64,000 nt of DNA from Arachidicoccus sp. (GCA_028283605.1 JAPWKH010000026.1:1-64000); one strand, 5' to 3'; counted from the stretch's first letter, positions 37,166-47,064 are shown. The notes: generated from the letters alone by a model not told the origin. Numbers and translations are program-made.

Positions 37166-38002
37166 GTGTCAGTCTATTTATTCACTTTGATTATATTTAT
37201 TGGCGCCTGCGCGGCAGGCCTGATTGGTTCACTTACCGGTTTGGGCGGCGGCGTTATTATAATTCCGTTGCTCAGTTATATGGGCATAGATTTCCATTAT
37301 GCCATCGGTACGGCATTAGTGGCTGTCATCGCCACTTCATCCGGTTCCGCCGCAGCGTATGTAAAAGAAGGTGTTACAAATATGCGTATTGGTATGTTTT
37401 TGGAAATTGCAACCACTATTGGCGCTGTTGTTGGCGCATTTTTGGTAGCTTCCAGAATTGTTCCTTTAAATATTGTAGCTATTATTTTTGGATTGATATT
37501 GATTTTTTCTGCTATTAATTCTATCAGAAAAAAGAATGAAATAATACTTTCAACATCCAGCCAACAAGCTATCAGGCTCAAGCTGAACGGCTCTTACCCT
37601 TCCGGGCATGGAGAAATAAAATATGGTGTTACGAATATTATCGGTGGTTTTTTCATGATGCTGCTTGCAGGCATTTTATCGGGTTTATTAGGAATCGGCA
37701 GCGGCGCCATGAAGGTAATCGCTATGGATAATGTAATGAAGATTCCATTTAAAGTATCTACCACAACAAGCAATTTTATGATCGGCGTTACAGCGGCAGC
37801 CGGCGCATTTATTTATTTGCAAAAAGGATTTATTACTCCGCAACTTTGCTTTCCTGTGGTGGTTGGCGTTTTGCTTGGCGCAATGATAGGTTCTAAGATT
37901 TTATTGAAATCAGATACGTCAAAATTAAGGAAAGTTTTTGCCGTAATTATTTTTGCAGTAGCCATAAATATGATTTACAAAGGCATTGCAGGAAACGTAT
38001 AG
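37166..38002 (+). CDS. TauE/SafE family anion exporter
   Basis: The 278-residue protein has about eight membrane helices and two TauE/SafE half-repeats (GLIGSLTGLGGGVIIIPLL and GILSGLLGIGSGAMKVIAM). The GTG at 37166 is the best start, since there is no ATG before the first helix. Members export sulfite, sulfoacetate or related anions; the substrate here is unknown. A DUF1634 gene follows 10 bases later. This pairing is common, and the two may form one transporter. Confidence 0.88.
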   Translation: MSVYLFTLIIFIGACAAGLIGSLTGLGGGVIIIPLLSYMGIDFHYAIGTALVAVIATSSGSAAAYVKEGVTNMRIGMFLEIATTIGAVVGAFLVASRIVPLNIVAIIFGLILIFSAINSIRKKNEIILSTSSQQAIRLKLNGSYPSGHGEIKYGVTNIIGGFFMMLLAGILSGLLGIGSGAMKVIAMDNVMKIPFKVSTTTSNFMIGVTAAAGAFIYLQKGFITPQLCFPVVVGVLLGAMIGSKILLKSDTSKLRKVFAVIIFAVAINMIYKGIAGNV

Positions 38003-38012
38003 TATATTGCTA

Positions 38013-38402
38013 ATGGAAAAAATTAAGGATAAAGATATTACCATACTTCTGGGAAATGCGCTCCGCGCCGGTGTGTATTTATCATTAACCGTAGCGCTGA
38101 TCGGCAGTATTATTTATTTATCTCGTCATGGACACGAGAAAAATATTTTCATTGGCCAGAAATTTGTGGAACGGGACGAAAATATTGCCGGTTTGCTGCA
38201 TGATACTTTCAACGGTATTAAACAAGGCCGCGGATACTATATTATACAATTAGGCGTGCTTTTGCTCATTGTTACGCCATTGGTACGCGTTATACTTTCC
38301 CTTATCGCTTTTGCTTTTGAAAGAGACGGATTGTATGTAATTATTACCGCAATTGTTTTATTTATAATTACCCTAAGCATACTTAGCGGATTTGGCGGAT
38401 AA
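38013..38402 (+). CDS. DUF1634 membrane protein
   Basis: The open frame extends back into the TauE gene. ATG 38013 removes the overlap and starts the conserved part (MEKIKDKDITILLGNALRAG). The 129-residue protein has three membrane helices, with GIKQGRGYYIIQLGVLLL and VRVILSLIAFAFERD matching DUF1634. It is probably a partner subunit of the preceding TauE/SafE protein. Confidence 0.85.
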   Translation: MEKIKDKDITILLGNALRAGVYLSLTVALIGSIIYLSRHGHEKNIFIGQKFVERDENIAGLLHDTFNGIKQGRGYYIIQLGVLLLIVTPLVRVILSLIAFAFERDGLYVIITAIVLFIITLSILSGFGG

Positions 38403-38497
38403 TACTGATATTTTAAATATTACGAATTAAGATATTTGTTATACATTACCGGATAAATATTTTTTCGGATAAACATAATTTTTAGGCATCCAACGCT

Positions 38498-38505
38498 TAT
38501 CTTTG
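38498..38505 (+). promoter_or_regulatory. Probable -7 promoter element of the atp operon
   Basis: TATCTTTG fits TAnnTTTG, 20 bases before the atpB ATG. Upstream TTTTTAGG around 38479 is a poor -33 candidate. Confidence 0.45.
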
Positions 38506-38524
38506 CCGAAAATTTTAAAAAGGC

Positions 38525-39607
38525 ATGGCTTCGAAATTCGCCAAACTATTACCCATATTGACTTTCAGCTTGTTTTTATCATTGTTTTCTTTTCCTGCAA
38601 ATGCAGCAGAAAAAGGGGAAAATGAAGGTAAACTGAATATTTCACACGAAATATTCGGACATATTGAAGATGCTTATGAATGGCATTTTTTTTCTGTGGG
38701 TGATTTTGAAGCGTCCATTCCTCTGCCTGTAATTTTATACAGTCCCTCAAAAGGGCTATCTGCTTTTTCTGCCGCAAAATTTCATCATGGAGAAGAAGCA
38801 TATAACGGTTATAAAATAAATGAAAAGGGCAAAATCGAAGCAATAGACGGAAGTAAGTTTTACGATTTTTCTTTAACGAAGAATGTTGTAGCCATGTTTA
38901 TTGCCGTTATTATCCTGCTCGTTGTATTTATAAGAGTTGGCAAAACATATACAAAAAATGGTTCCGACAAAGCTCCTTCAGGATTTCAGAATGCGGTAGA
39001 AGCTTGTGTGGTTTTTGTAAGAGACGAAGTTGCCAAGCCAAATTTGGGAGATGCTTATAAAAAATATATGCCTTTCCTTCTTTCTTTATTTTTCTTTATA
39101 TGGCTCGGTAATTTATTAGGCCTTATTCCGGGCGGAGCAAATTTAACCGGAAATATTGCATTTACTTGTTGCCTTGCTGCTGTTTCGTTTTTGGTAATGT
39201 TGTTTACGAGCAAAAAAGATTTCTGGAGCCATTTATTCAATCCGCCGGGAATGCCTTTCTTTGTAAAAGTAGTACTTGTACCAATTGAATTAATCTCTCT
39301 GATCATTAAGCCAATAGCATTGACAATACGTTTATTTGCCAACATGCTTGCAGGCCATATTGTGGTTGTTTGTTTTATCTTGCTTATATTTATTTTCGCG
39401 GGATTAAACAAATTTGTAGGTATCGGATTTGCGCCTATATCAATTGGATTATCTGTATTTTCTACATTGATAGAAGTATTAGTAACAGCCATTCAAGCAT
39501 ATATTTTCGCAAATCTGGTTTCAGTGTTTATCGGACAAATGATCGAAGATCATCATTCACACGATGGAATGGATCATGTACATAGCGCGAATGAAATTTC
39601 GGCATAA
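38525..39607 (+). CDS. atpB: F-type ATP synthase subunit a
   Basis: The 360-residue protein has an N-terminal signal-like helix and a long soluble extension (residues 25-115). This extension is typical of Bacteroidota subunit a. The membrane core follows, with the essential Arg in ALTIRLFANMLAGH and the late helix VLVTAIQAYIFANLVSVFIG. It forms the proton half-channels against the c-ring. The His-rich end (DDHHSHDGMDHVH-like) is unusual but seen in relatives. It is the first gene of atpB-E-F-H-A. Confidence 0.95.
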   Translation: MASKFAKLLPILTFSLFLSLFSFPANAAEKGENEGKLNISHEIFGHIEDAYEWHFFSVGDFEASIPLPVILYSPSKGLSAFSAAKFHHGEEAYNGYKINEKGKIEAIDGSKFYDFSLTKNVVAMFIAVIILLVVFIRVGKTYTKNGSDKAPSGFQNAVEACVVFVRDEVAKPNLGDAYKKYMPFLLSLFFFIWLGNLLGLIPGGANLTGNIAFTCCLAAVSFLVMLFTSKKDFWSHLFNPPGMPFFVKVVLVPIELISLIIKPIALTIRLFANMLAGHIVVVCFILLIFIFAGLNKFVGIGFAPISIGLSVFSTLIEVLVTAIQAYIFANLVSVFIGQMIEDHHSHDGMDHVHSANEISA

Positions 39608-39626
39608 GAAAATTTTTAGTAAATAG

Positions 39627-39905
<279 letters not shown>

Positions 39906-39913
39906 AAAAGTAA

Positions 39914-39953
39914 AAACCGCGTTTGATGCACAGGGCAAAAGGCGCGGTTTCTT
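39914..39953 (+). terminator. Intercistronic hairpin between atpE and atpF
   Basis: The arms 39914-39921 (aaaccgcg) and 39943-39950 (cgcggttt) pair perfectly around a 21-base loop. Only a weak T-run (tttctt) follows, so this is more likely a partial terminator or mRNA-stabilising structure. Either would help keep subunit c in excess over the others. Confidence 0.6.
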
Positions 39954-39992
39954 ATAACAGAATTATTCAGAATCATATAATTTACATATAGA

Positions 39993-40487
39993 ATGGAATT
40001 ACTTACTCCCGGACTTGGTTTATTTGTTTATACACTGATAGCATTTTTGATTGTATTTTTCATTTTGAAAAAATTCGCGTGGAAGCCTATTCTTAGCTCA
40101 TTGAACGATCGTGAAAAATCCATCGCAGACAGTTTGGCTACAGCTGAGAAAGCACGCAGCGAAATGGCTGCGCTAAAAAGTGAAAACGAAACGCTTTTAC
40201 AAAAAGCCCGTGAAGAAAGATCATTGATGATTAAAGAAGCCAAAGAACAGGCAGATAAAACGATAGCCGATGCACAGTCAAAAGCTAAAGCCGAATATGA
40301 AAAAATTGTAGCTGATGCACAACTTGCAATCGAACGCCAAAAAAATGCTGTGCTTGCTGAAGTAAAAAGCCAGGTTGGCACATTGGTAGTTGAAGTTGCG
40401 GAAAAAGTTTTACGCAAACAATTATCAGATAAGGCAGAGCAGGAAAAATATATTTCTGGATTGATCAATGATGTAAAATTGAATTAA
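39993..40487 (+). CDS. atpF: F-type ATP synthase subunit b
   Basis: The 164-residue protein has one N-terminal membrane helix (GLFVYTLIAFLIVFFILKKFAW) and a long charged coiled coil, rich in Ala/Lys/Glu, to the C-terminus. This is the classic peripheral stalk b subunit. Confidence 0.95.
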   Translation: MELLTPGLGLFVYTLIAFLIVFFILKKFAWKPILSSLNDREKSIADSLATAEKARSEMAALKSENETLLQKAREERSLMIKEAKEQADKTIADAQSKAKAEYEKIVADAQLAIERQKNAVLAEVKSQVGTLVVEVAEKVLRKQLSDKAEQEKYISGLINDVKLN

Positions 40488-40558
40488 TATGCCAATGTGC
40501 CAAATAGCTCATCAAAAAGCTATTCGCATATTTGCACATTTGCAAATTATAATACTAA

Positions 40559-41123
40559 ATGCAAAACCCACGTTTATCCGGCACTTACGCAAAAAGCCTT
40601 GCCGATGTTGCAGTAGAAACAAATCAGTTTGACAAAGTATATAACGATATGCTTTACATTAAAAATGTATGTAAAGCAAGCAGTGACTTTGTATTGCTGA
40701 TGAAAAGCCCGGTAGTATTTGCAGACAAAAAGCAACAAATATTCACGAAAATCACCAAAGGCAACATTCAGGAATTAACCGCAAAATTTGTTTCTTTATT
40801 AATAAAAAAAGGAAGAGAAAAATATTTGCCCGAAATCGCCGATGCATTCATTACGGAATACAACAAACGAAATGGTATCAATTCGGTAAAAGTAACTACT
40901 GCTGAACCTTTAAGCGAAGAAGCAAGACAGCAACTTCTCCAAAAATTAAAAACGGAAGCTGGTTTTTGATAAAATAGAACTGGAAACTTTTGTAAAAGAA
41001 AAACTGATAGGTGGCTTTGTTTTAGAATATAATAATAATCTTATCGATGCAAGCATAGCACGCGACCTGAAAGATATTAAAAAGCAGTTTCAACAAAATT
41101 TTTATATCCAAAGCATTCGATAA
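40559..41123 (+). CDS. atpH: F-type ATP synthase subunit delta, +1 frameshift
   Basis: Frame 1 runs from 40559 and stops at TGA 40967-40969 after 136 residues, ending KTEAGF. Shifting by one base at the T5 run (40963-40967) lets the frame continue as DKIELETFVKEKLIGGFVL, then NNNLIDASIARDL, to the TAA at 41121-41123. That supplies the missing OSCP C-terminal domain, including the GGFVL...IDASI hallmark. The joined length of about 187 residues is normal for the family. So there is one extra T, either a real mutation, a homopolymer sequencing error, or a TTT-TGA slip site. Delta joins F1 to the b stalk and is needed for a working enzyme. That makes an error or recoding more likely than loss. 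Confidence 0.9.
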
Positions 41124-41159
41124 AATATTTTCAAATACTATATAAACTATAAATAGAAT

Positions 41160-42737
41160 ATGGCAGAAATTAATCCGGATGAAATATCAGCAATACTGAG
41201 ACAACAACTCAGTAATTTCAATGGAACAGCTGAACTGGAAGAAGTAGGGACTGTATTACAGGTGGGCGATGGTATTGCACGTGTGTATGGACTCAACAAT
41301 GTCCGCTCCGGCGAACTTGTAGAATTTGAAGATGGTGTAAAAGCTATAGCGCTAAACCTGGAAGAAGATAATGTAGGTGTGGTATTAATGGGCGAGAGTA
41401 AAGAAATAAGAGAAGGCTCCAAAGTACGACGCACCGGTGAGATTGCTTCCATAAAAGTAGGTGAAGGCTTGATTGGCCGTGTAATCAATATGCTTGGCGA
41501 ACCAATTGACGGCAAAGGCCCAATTACCGGCGAGTTATACGAAATGCCGCTGGAACGTAAAGCGCCCGGCGTTATCTTTCGTGAACCTGTAAAAGAACCA
41601 TTGCAAACAGGAATTAAAGCTATTGATGCCATGATTCCTATAGGTCGCGGACAACGTGAATTGGTTATCGGTGACAGACAAACCGGCAAGACGGCAATTT
41701 GTATCGATACCATTATTAATCAAAAAGAATTTTACGAAGCAGGCAATCCTGTTTACTGCATATATGTTGCTATCGGTCAAAAAGCATCTACTATTGCTGG
41801 TGTAATGAAAACGTTGGAGGATAACGGAGCTATGGCTTATACAACTATTGTATCTGCTTCAGCGGCCGATCCTGCACCGCAACAATTCTACGCTCCTTTT
41901 GCAGGCGCTGCGATCGGGGAATTTTTCCGCGATACAGGCCGTCCGGCATTGATTATTTACGATGATCTTTCTAAACAAGCCGTAGCTTATCGTGAAGTAT
42001 CTTTATTGCTTCGCCGCCCGCCGGGTCGAGAAGCCTATCCCGGAGATGTATTCTATTTGCACAGCCGCTTATTAGAGCGCGCAGCAAAGGTCATCAGCAA
42101 TCAGAATGTGGCAAAAGAAATGAATGATTTACCGGATTCTATCAAACATCTTGTGAAAGGCGGCGGTTCATTAACGGCATTGCCGATCATTGAAACTCAG
42201 GCCGGAGATGTATCTGCCTATATTCCTACGAACGTAATTTCCATTACTGACGGTCAAATATTTTTGGAAAGTAATTTGTTTAATGCAGGTATTCGCCCTG
42301 CCATTAACGTGGGTATTTCCGTAAGCCGTGTAGGTGGTAATGCGCAAATTAAATCCATGAAAAAAGTTGCCGGCACATTGAAACTCGATCAGGCTTTGTA
42401 CCGCGAAATGGAAGCATTCTCGAAATTCGGTGGCGACTTGGATGCAGCTACCAAAAACGTGTTGGACAAAGGTGCACGCAACGTGGAAATTTTGAAACAA
42501 CCGCAATTTTCTCCTTTATCGGTTGAGCAACAAGTAGCTATGATCTATTTAGGTACTAACGGATTGTTGCGGGATCTGGCAGTAAAAAATGTAAAAGCAT
42601 TTGAAGAGCAATTCCTTCTGGAAATGAAAAACAAATTGCCCAATGTTTTGGCTGAATTCAAGAAAGGAAATTTACCCGAAGACGGAATAAAACAAATGGT
42701 TGATTTAGCAAAAGGTATTATTGCCCAATTTAAATAG
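41160..42737 (+). CDS. atpA: F-type ATP synthase subunit alpha
   Basis: The 525-residue subunit has Walker [31 protein letters not shown]-type core sequence, the alpha signature [14 protein letters not shown] and a full C-terminal helical domain. It carries the non-catalytic nucleotide sites of F1. A strong terminator follows 34 bases after the stop. No atpG, atpD or atpC is present in the window. Confidence 0.97.
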   Translation: MAEINPDEISAILRQQLSNFNGTAELEEVGTVLQVGDGIARVYGLNNVRSGELVEFEDGVKAIALNLEEDNVGVVLMGESKEIREGSKVRRTGEIASIKVGEGLIGRVINMLGEPIDGKGPITGELYEMPLERKAPGVIFREPVKEPLQTGIKAIDAMIPIGRGQRELVIGDRQTGKTAICIDTIINQKEFYEAGNPVYCIYVAIGQKASTIAGVMKTLEDNGAMAYTTIVSASAADPAPQQFYAPFAGAAIGEFFRDTGRPALIIYDDLSKQAVAYREVSLLLRRPPGREAYPGDVFYLHSRLLERAAKVISNQNVAKEMNDLPDSIKHLVKGGGSLTALPIIETQAGDVSAYIPTNVISITDGQIFLESNLFNAGIRPAINVGISVSRVGGNAQIKSMKKVAGTLKLDQALYREMEAFSKFGGDLDAATKNVLDKGARNVEILKQPQFSPLSVEQQVAMIYLGTNGLLRDLAVKNVKAFEEQFLLEMKNKLPNVLAEFKKGNLPEDGIKQMVDLAKGIIAQFK

Positions 42738-42770
42738 CATTATACTTTTAAGTTAGATTAAAATATACAA

Positions 42771-42814
42771 AAAGAATGTCCACATCTCTTTATGATTTGT
42801 GGACATTCTTTTTT
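42771..42814 (+). terminator. Strong intrinsic terminator after atpA
   Basis: The arms aaagaatgtccaca (42771-42784) and tgtggacattctt (42799-42811) pair almost perfectly and run into a T-tract. This ends the atp operon. Confidence 0.9.
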
Positions 42815-42870
42815 ACATCAGTTTTATATAATACCATTTAGACATTAAAATTGTATTGTAATATCTCCGC

Positions 42871-42898
42871 CGTCATTCCCGCGAAGGCGGGAATCTCC
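42871..42898. repeat. Palindromic repeat ATTCCCGC-GAAG-GCGGGAAT
   Basis: Perfect eight-base arms lie at 42875-42882 and 42887-42894. It is GC-rich in an AT-rich intergenic stretch, like the dispersed REP-like palindromes of many bacteria. The 311 bases from 42738 to 43048 hold only this, the atpA terminator and the next hairpin. Confidence 0.65.
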
Positions 42899-42933
42899 TG
42901 TCGTGCAAAATATAATTTTGCCATGAGATGAGA

Positions 42934-42952
42934 TGCCGAAACGAATTCGGCA
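42934..42952. repeat. Short perfect hairpin near the 3' end of the HAD gene
   Basis: Seven-base arms tgccgaa and ttcggca pair around acgaa. It has no T-run on either side and no assigned role. Confidence 0.5.
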
Positions 42953-43048
42953 TAAATGATATTGTTTCTATGTTTAATTTGTATAAGAATTTTCCCGCGA
43001 ATAAATATTTTGGTTAAAGAGCAATATTCAATAAGCCGGTATAATAAT

Positions 43049-43750
43049 TTAAAAAATATTTTCCAATTCTTTCAAATGCCTGATTTCAAATGTGGGAGTT
43101 ATATTACTTGCATCCATGTGAATATGATTGACAAAAATGGTATCCATTCCAAAATTTTGAGCGCCTTTAATATCTGCTTCTATGTTGTCGCCAATCATGA
43201 TGCTTTCCTCAACAGAAGCATTGGTTTTCTTTAAAGCAAAAGAAAATATTTCTTTATCAGGTTTCAAACTTCCACTTACTTCTGAGGTAATTACTTCTTC
43301 AAAGAAGTCAGTCAAATCGGCATTTCGAAGCTTATTGTATTGTATTTCGTTGAAACCGTTTGTGATAAGATGAAGCCGGTATTTTTTATTTTTCAGGTAA
43401 TTCAAAATTTCATAAGTATATGGAAAAACTTTTTTTTGCTGAGGAAGAATGCTAAGAAATTCTCCGCTCATTTTTTTTGCTAAATGCTCATCGGCGATTT
43501 TAAAATCAAGCAAAGCCAGCCATATTCTTTTCCATTTCAATTCATCTTGCTTAATAAAACCTTTGGAATATCTGTCCCATAAACGATGATTATGTTCGCT
43601 GTATTTTTCATAAAACAATTCATAATCGGGAATGCCTTTGTTAAACAGATTATTCTCTCTGAAACTTTGACACATCGCTTCTTTCGCATTTGTTTCAAAA
43701 TCCCAAATCGTATGATCGAGATCGAAAAAAAGATGATTGTATTTTTTCAT
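43049..43750 (-). CDS. yjjG: HAD-superfamily nucleotidase, YjjG-like
   Basis: The open frame extends 32 codons upstream to 43846, but that stretch is a repeat element. The ATG at 43748-43750 starts the real protein (MKKYNHLFFDLDHTIWDF). The HAD motifs are DLDHTIWDF with nucleophile Asp, LITNGF, KPDKEIF with the Lys, and MIGDNIEADIKGA. The cap and the WDF signature match YjjG, a pyrimidine 5'-nucleotidase that cleans up noncanonical nucleotides. Confidence 0.88.
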   Translation of the reverse strand: MKKYNHLFFDLDHTIWDFETNAKEAMCQSFRENNLFNKGIPDYELFYEKYSEHNHRLWDRYSKGFIKQDELKWKRIWLALLDFKIADEHLAKKMSGEFLSILPQQKKVFPYTYEILNYLKNKKYRLHLITNGFNEIQYNKLRNADLTDFFEEVITSEVSGSLKPDKEIFSFALKKTNASVEESIMIGDNIEADIKGAQNFGMDTIFVNHIHMDASNITPTFEIRHLKELENIF

Positions 43751-43762
43751 TGAATAAGGACA

Positions 43763-43840
43763 TTTCACGCAAAGAAAACAAAGATTATGAAGAAACAAAG
43801 CCTTTGCAAACTTTATATTCGTGCAGGTCTTTGCGCGAAA
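43763..43840. repeat. REP-like imperfect palindrome (CACGCAAAG / CTTTGCGCG)
   Basis: Outer arms tttcacgcaaag (43763-43774) and ctttgcgcgaaa (43829-43840) pair with one mismatch. An inner caaag/ctttg pair sits near 43796-43805. Palindromes built on CGCAAAG are frequent dispersed repeats in Bacteroidota. It separates the Wzi-like gene from the nucleotidase. Confidence 0.6.
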
Positions 43841-43845
43841 TAGCA

Positions 43846-45564
43846 TTAAAAATTAAACTCTCTCCGTGCCATATTCCATCGCAATCCTATCATAAACATT
43901 TTTGCAGATGTAGTCAGTATGCTTTCAATAGCGCTTTTCCTGTAAGTAAAATTGGCATCTATATATAAGTTTTGCACCAGTTCCCAGGAAGCAGTTATGG
44001 AAGCTAAACTCACTTTGTTTAAAATTCCGTTTGCATAACTATATCCATCTTCCGATAAACGCTGGTCGTTGTAGTTTCTGAAAATATCTCCTCCGTGATT
44101 TGCCGCATCTACGGCATGTGCAAACTCTGCAGTTGTATCCAATCCTTTATGGAAGAAAATTAGTTTAGCATTAATATTTAATTTTGGCAAAGGCTGGTAA
44201 TTGGCAATTGCATCCACTTCTTTAAAATTAGCGCCTAACGGATCTGCTAACGGCTGGTTATAATGCGTAAAATTGTTTTGCGCCCATTTATCCGTATAAG
44301 TAAACGGACGAACGAAATTCCCTTCCAATTGCAAGTCCAGATTCTTAACAGTAAAGGCGTCTATATATTTTCCGCCGAGTTGGAAACCGAATTTATTTAC
44401 CCAACTTCCATTACCAAATTTAAAAACCTGATCAGCATGAAATTCGTTTATCAGCCATTGGCCATAAGCCACAAAATGTTTAGCAAAATTGGCTTTAAAA
44501 TCCAAGCCTATACTTGATTTAGCACTGTTGCCCGTAGCTTGCGACATGTCTTTATTGAATATAGCAGGATTCAAATATGTTACTTGCAAACCGCCGTTGA
44601 TTTTGGAATTAAACATGGTGTTTTCATAAAATCCAATCTTCAGCCAATCTGTTGCCTGCCAGTTCAAATAATGAAACATCATATAATTTCTCGGCCGCGT
44701 AGAGTCTGCTGTATAAAACGAAGGGAAAGGGGCAATGGTCTGCGAACCGACAGCTGTGTATTGCACGCGTCCCGCATGTACCTGAAATTTTAAAAAATAG
44801 AAAGGTGCGCTAAAATCGCTGAGGAACAAACTGCGATAGCCATCGCCGATAAAAAATTTATCGTACCCGATTTGGAAATCCAGATATTTTCCTCCGTGAA
44901 AAGTAACGCCGCCACGAATATCGAAATAATCATAGCCATTTTTCCCGTAAGGTTTTATGTAAGCTTCTCCGGGTAAAGCATTGCGATCATTTTGATATTG
45001 CCTAACATATAATGGATCTCTTTCCTGATTGTCCGTAAGGAATAAATAATAGCCTACACGGTTATCTACCTGACCGCGCACGCGTATTCCGCGGCTATTT
45101 ACATAAGTATTTGTGCCGTCGCTTGAATGGCCAAACTGAAAGTTCAATAATGGATCTACGATAATACTGTAATCACCACTGTTTTGTTCATATAAATGCG
45201 CGGGATTAGTAAAAAAAACTTTGAAAATGGGATGTTTAGCATCAAACTCATCCTGGAATCCATCTGTCCAGTCACGGTTATTCATCAACAGGCTTTGCAA
45301 ATTGTATTTATCTACATCGGTCAGTTGCTGATCATTAATAAAATCCAAGCTATAGATGCTTTCGGCAGCTTGGGTTATTCGCTTGCGGCTGTAAGGCTTC
45401 ATAGTTGTCCATTGCAATGCGGAATCGCCACGAAATTTTATATCCAGCCTGTTCAGCAATATATTTTGTTTATCACTCAGTTCGATATTATCAGATTGCG
45501 CCTTAACTTTAAACGCTATTAAAAACAGCACAATAGATAAAATACAGATGTTTTTTCTTTGCAT
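43846..45564 (-). CDS. Outer-membrane beta-barrel protein, Wzi-like
   Basis: The 572-residue protein has a signal peptide ending FKVKAQS. The mature part is rich in alternating aromatic strands ending in aromatic residues, and the last residues ARREFNF fit a barrel end. NSRGIRVRGQVDNRVGYYL, FFIGDGYRSLFLSDFSAPFY and FKANFAKHFVAYGQW resemble the capsule assembly protein Wzi family. No capsule genes are nearby, so the job is uncertain. Other possibilities are a generic porin. Confidence 0.65.
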   Translation of the reverse strand: MQRKNICILSIVLFLIAFKVKAQSDNIELSDKQNILLNRLDIKFRGDSALQWTTMKPYSRKRITQAAESIYSLDFINDQQLTDVDKYNLQSLLMNNRDWTDGFQDEFDAKHPIFKVFFTNPAHLYEQNSGDYSIIVDPLLNFQFGHSSDGTNTYVNSRGIRVRGQVDNRVGYYLFLTDNQERDPLYVRQYQNDRNALPGEAYIKPYGKNGYDYFDIRGGVTFHGGKYLDFQIGYDKFFIGDGYRSLFLSDFSAPFYFLKFQVHAGRVQYTAVGSQTIAPFPSFYTADSTRPRNYMMFHYLNWQATDWLKIGFYENTMFNSKINGGLQVTYLNPAIFNKDMSQATGNSAKSSIGLDFKANFAKHFVAYGQWLINEFHADQVFKFGNGSWVNKFGFQLGGKYIDAFTVKNLDLQLEGNFVRPFTYTDKWAQNNFTHYNQPLADPLGANFKEVDAIANYQPLPKLNINAKLIFFHKGLDTTAEFAHAVDAANHGGDIFRNYNDQRLSEDGYSYANGILNKVSLASITASWELVQNLYIDANFTYRKSAIESILTTSAKMFMIGLRWNMARREFNF

Positions 45565-45587
45565 AGATAAATTTTAGCTAATTACAA

Positions 45588-46973
45588 ATGAATAATTATT
45601 TAATTAAGAATGCCAAAATTGTAAACGAAGGTAATGTTTTTGAGGCTGATGTATTGCTTCGTAACAATAGAATTGAACGCATTGATAAAAATATTCAAGT
45701 TGATTTTTTAATTACTGAAATAAACGCAGAAGGCATGCATTTATTGCCCGGCGTTATTGATGACCAGGTACATTTCCGCGAACCGGGCCTCACACACAAA
45801 GCAGATATATATTCTGAATCGAGGGCAGCCATTGCCGGCGGGGTTACGTCTTTTATGGAAATGCCCAATACAAATCCGCCCGCGTTTACCTTGGATTTGC
45901 TGGAACAGAAGTATGCACGGGCCGCCCAAACTTCTTTGGCAAATTATTCTTTCTACATCGGAACTTCTAACGATAATATAGAAGAAATACTACAGGCGAA
46001 TAAAAGGAAAAATGACCTGTGCGGCGTAAAAATATTCATGGGTTCTTCAACAGGAAATTTATTGGTAAACGATCCTTTGGTTTTAGATAAAGTGTTTGAA
46101 GGCAGCGAAATGCTGATAGCCACGCATTGCGAGGAAGAAAGCATGATCAGAGAGAATTATGAAAAATTGAAATCCGTAAAACCAAATCTTGCAGCGAGCG
46201 ACCATCCGATTATTCGCGATGAAGAAGAATGTTTCGAGTCTTCTTTTAAAGCTATACAGTTTGCGAAAAAACACAATAGTCGTTTGCATATTTTGCACAT
46301 TTCAAGCGGTAAAGAATTGCAGCTCTTCGGTAATATGTTACCATTGGAAGATAAAAGAATAACATGCGAAGTATGCGTACATCACTTGCACTTTACAGCA
46401 GATGATTATGCCAAAAAGAGTTATCTTATAAAATGCAATCCTGCCATAAAAGCCTCAAACAATCGTGATGCGATTTGGAATGCTTTGTTAGATGACAGAT
46501 TGGATATAATTGCCACAGACCATGCACCGCATTTATTATCCGAAAAAGGATTTATAAGAAATGATGCAGGCAAATTAATTCAATTGAATGATGCATCTTA
46601 TGAACATGCCCATGCAGGCTTGCCTTTGATACAACATTCTCTGCAACTCATGTTGCATTATGTAAAAGAAGGAAAAATTTCTATTGAAAAAGTTGTAGAC
46701 AAAATGTCTCATGCTGTGGCGAAATGTTTTCAAATAAAAGAAAGAGGATTTGTCCGTGAAGGATATTTTGCGGATCTGGTTTTGGTTGATTTAAACAAAG
46801 CATACAAAGTTTCTCAGAAAAATATTTTATACAAATGCGGATGGTCGCCGTTGGAAGATTTTGTTTTTCCCGCAACGATAGAAAAAACTTTTGTAAACGG
46901 GCATCTGGTTTATGGAAATCATGGCTTTGATGAATCTATAAAAGGAGAAAGATTGAAGTTTGAAAGAGACTAA
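45588..46973 (+). CDS. pyrC: Dihydroorotase
   Basis: The 461-residue amidohydrolase is of the class I dihydroorotase/allantoinase type. The metal-site strand reads DDQVHFREPG, where most class I enzymes have DxHVHFREPG, so the first His of the HxH pair is Gln here. Other site residues are seen: NTNPP, the metal-site histidines in ATHCEE and ILHISSGKE, and the catalytic Asp in IATDHAPH. I recall the DDQVHFREPG form as common in Bacteroidota dihydroorotases. It makes dihydroorotate in pyrimidine synthesis. It diverges from the Wzi-like gene. Confidence 0.88.
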   Translation: MNNYLIKNAKIVNEGNVFEADVLLRNNRIERIDKNIQVDFLITEINAEGMHLLPGVIDDQVHFREPGLTHKADIYSESRAAIAGGVTSFMEMPNTNPPAFTLDLLEQKYARAAQTSLANYSFYIGTSNDNIEEILQANKRKNDLCGVKIFMGSSTGNLLVNDPLVLDKVFEGSEMLIATHCEEESMIRENYEKLKSVKPNLAASDHPIIRDEEECFESSFKAIQFAKKHNSRLHILHISSGKELQLFGNMLPLEDKRITCEVCVHHLHFTADDYAKKSYLIKCNPAIKASNNRDAIWNALLDDRLDIIATDHAPHLLSEKGFIRNDAGKLIQLNDASYEHAHAGLPLIQHSLQLMLHYVKEGKISIEKVVDKMSHAVAKCFQIKERGFVREGYFADLVLVDLNKAYKVSQKNILYKCGWSPLEDFVFPATIEKTFVNGHLVYGNHGFDESIKGERLKFERD

Positions 46974-47064
46974 TCAGTTCACGCGAATCGTACAAAGTAA
47001 ACAATGAGAAAAAAGAAACTATTTTTTATTTCCTCATATCGTTGTGTGAAAAAATATTTCATAT

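Noticed and set aside
40488-40558. Hairpin-like AT-rich gap between atpF and atpH as a terminator
   Set aside because: It has tgcaaat/atttgca words but no GC stem or T-run; atpH and atpA need read-through.
43751-43846. N-terminal extension of the HAD nucleotidase
   Set aside because: The 32 extra codons come from a palindromic repeat; the conserved HAD start MKKYNHLFFDLDHT is at 43750.
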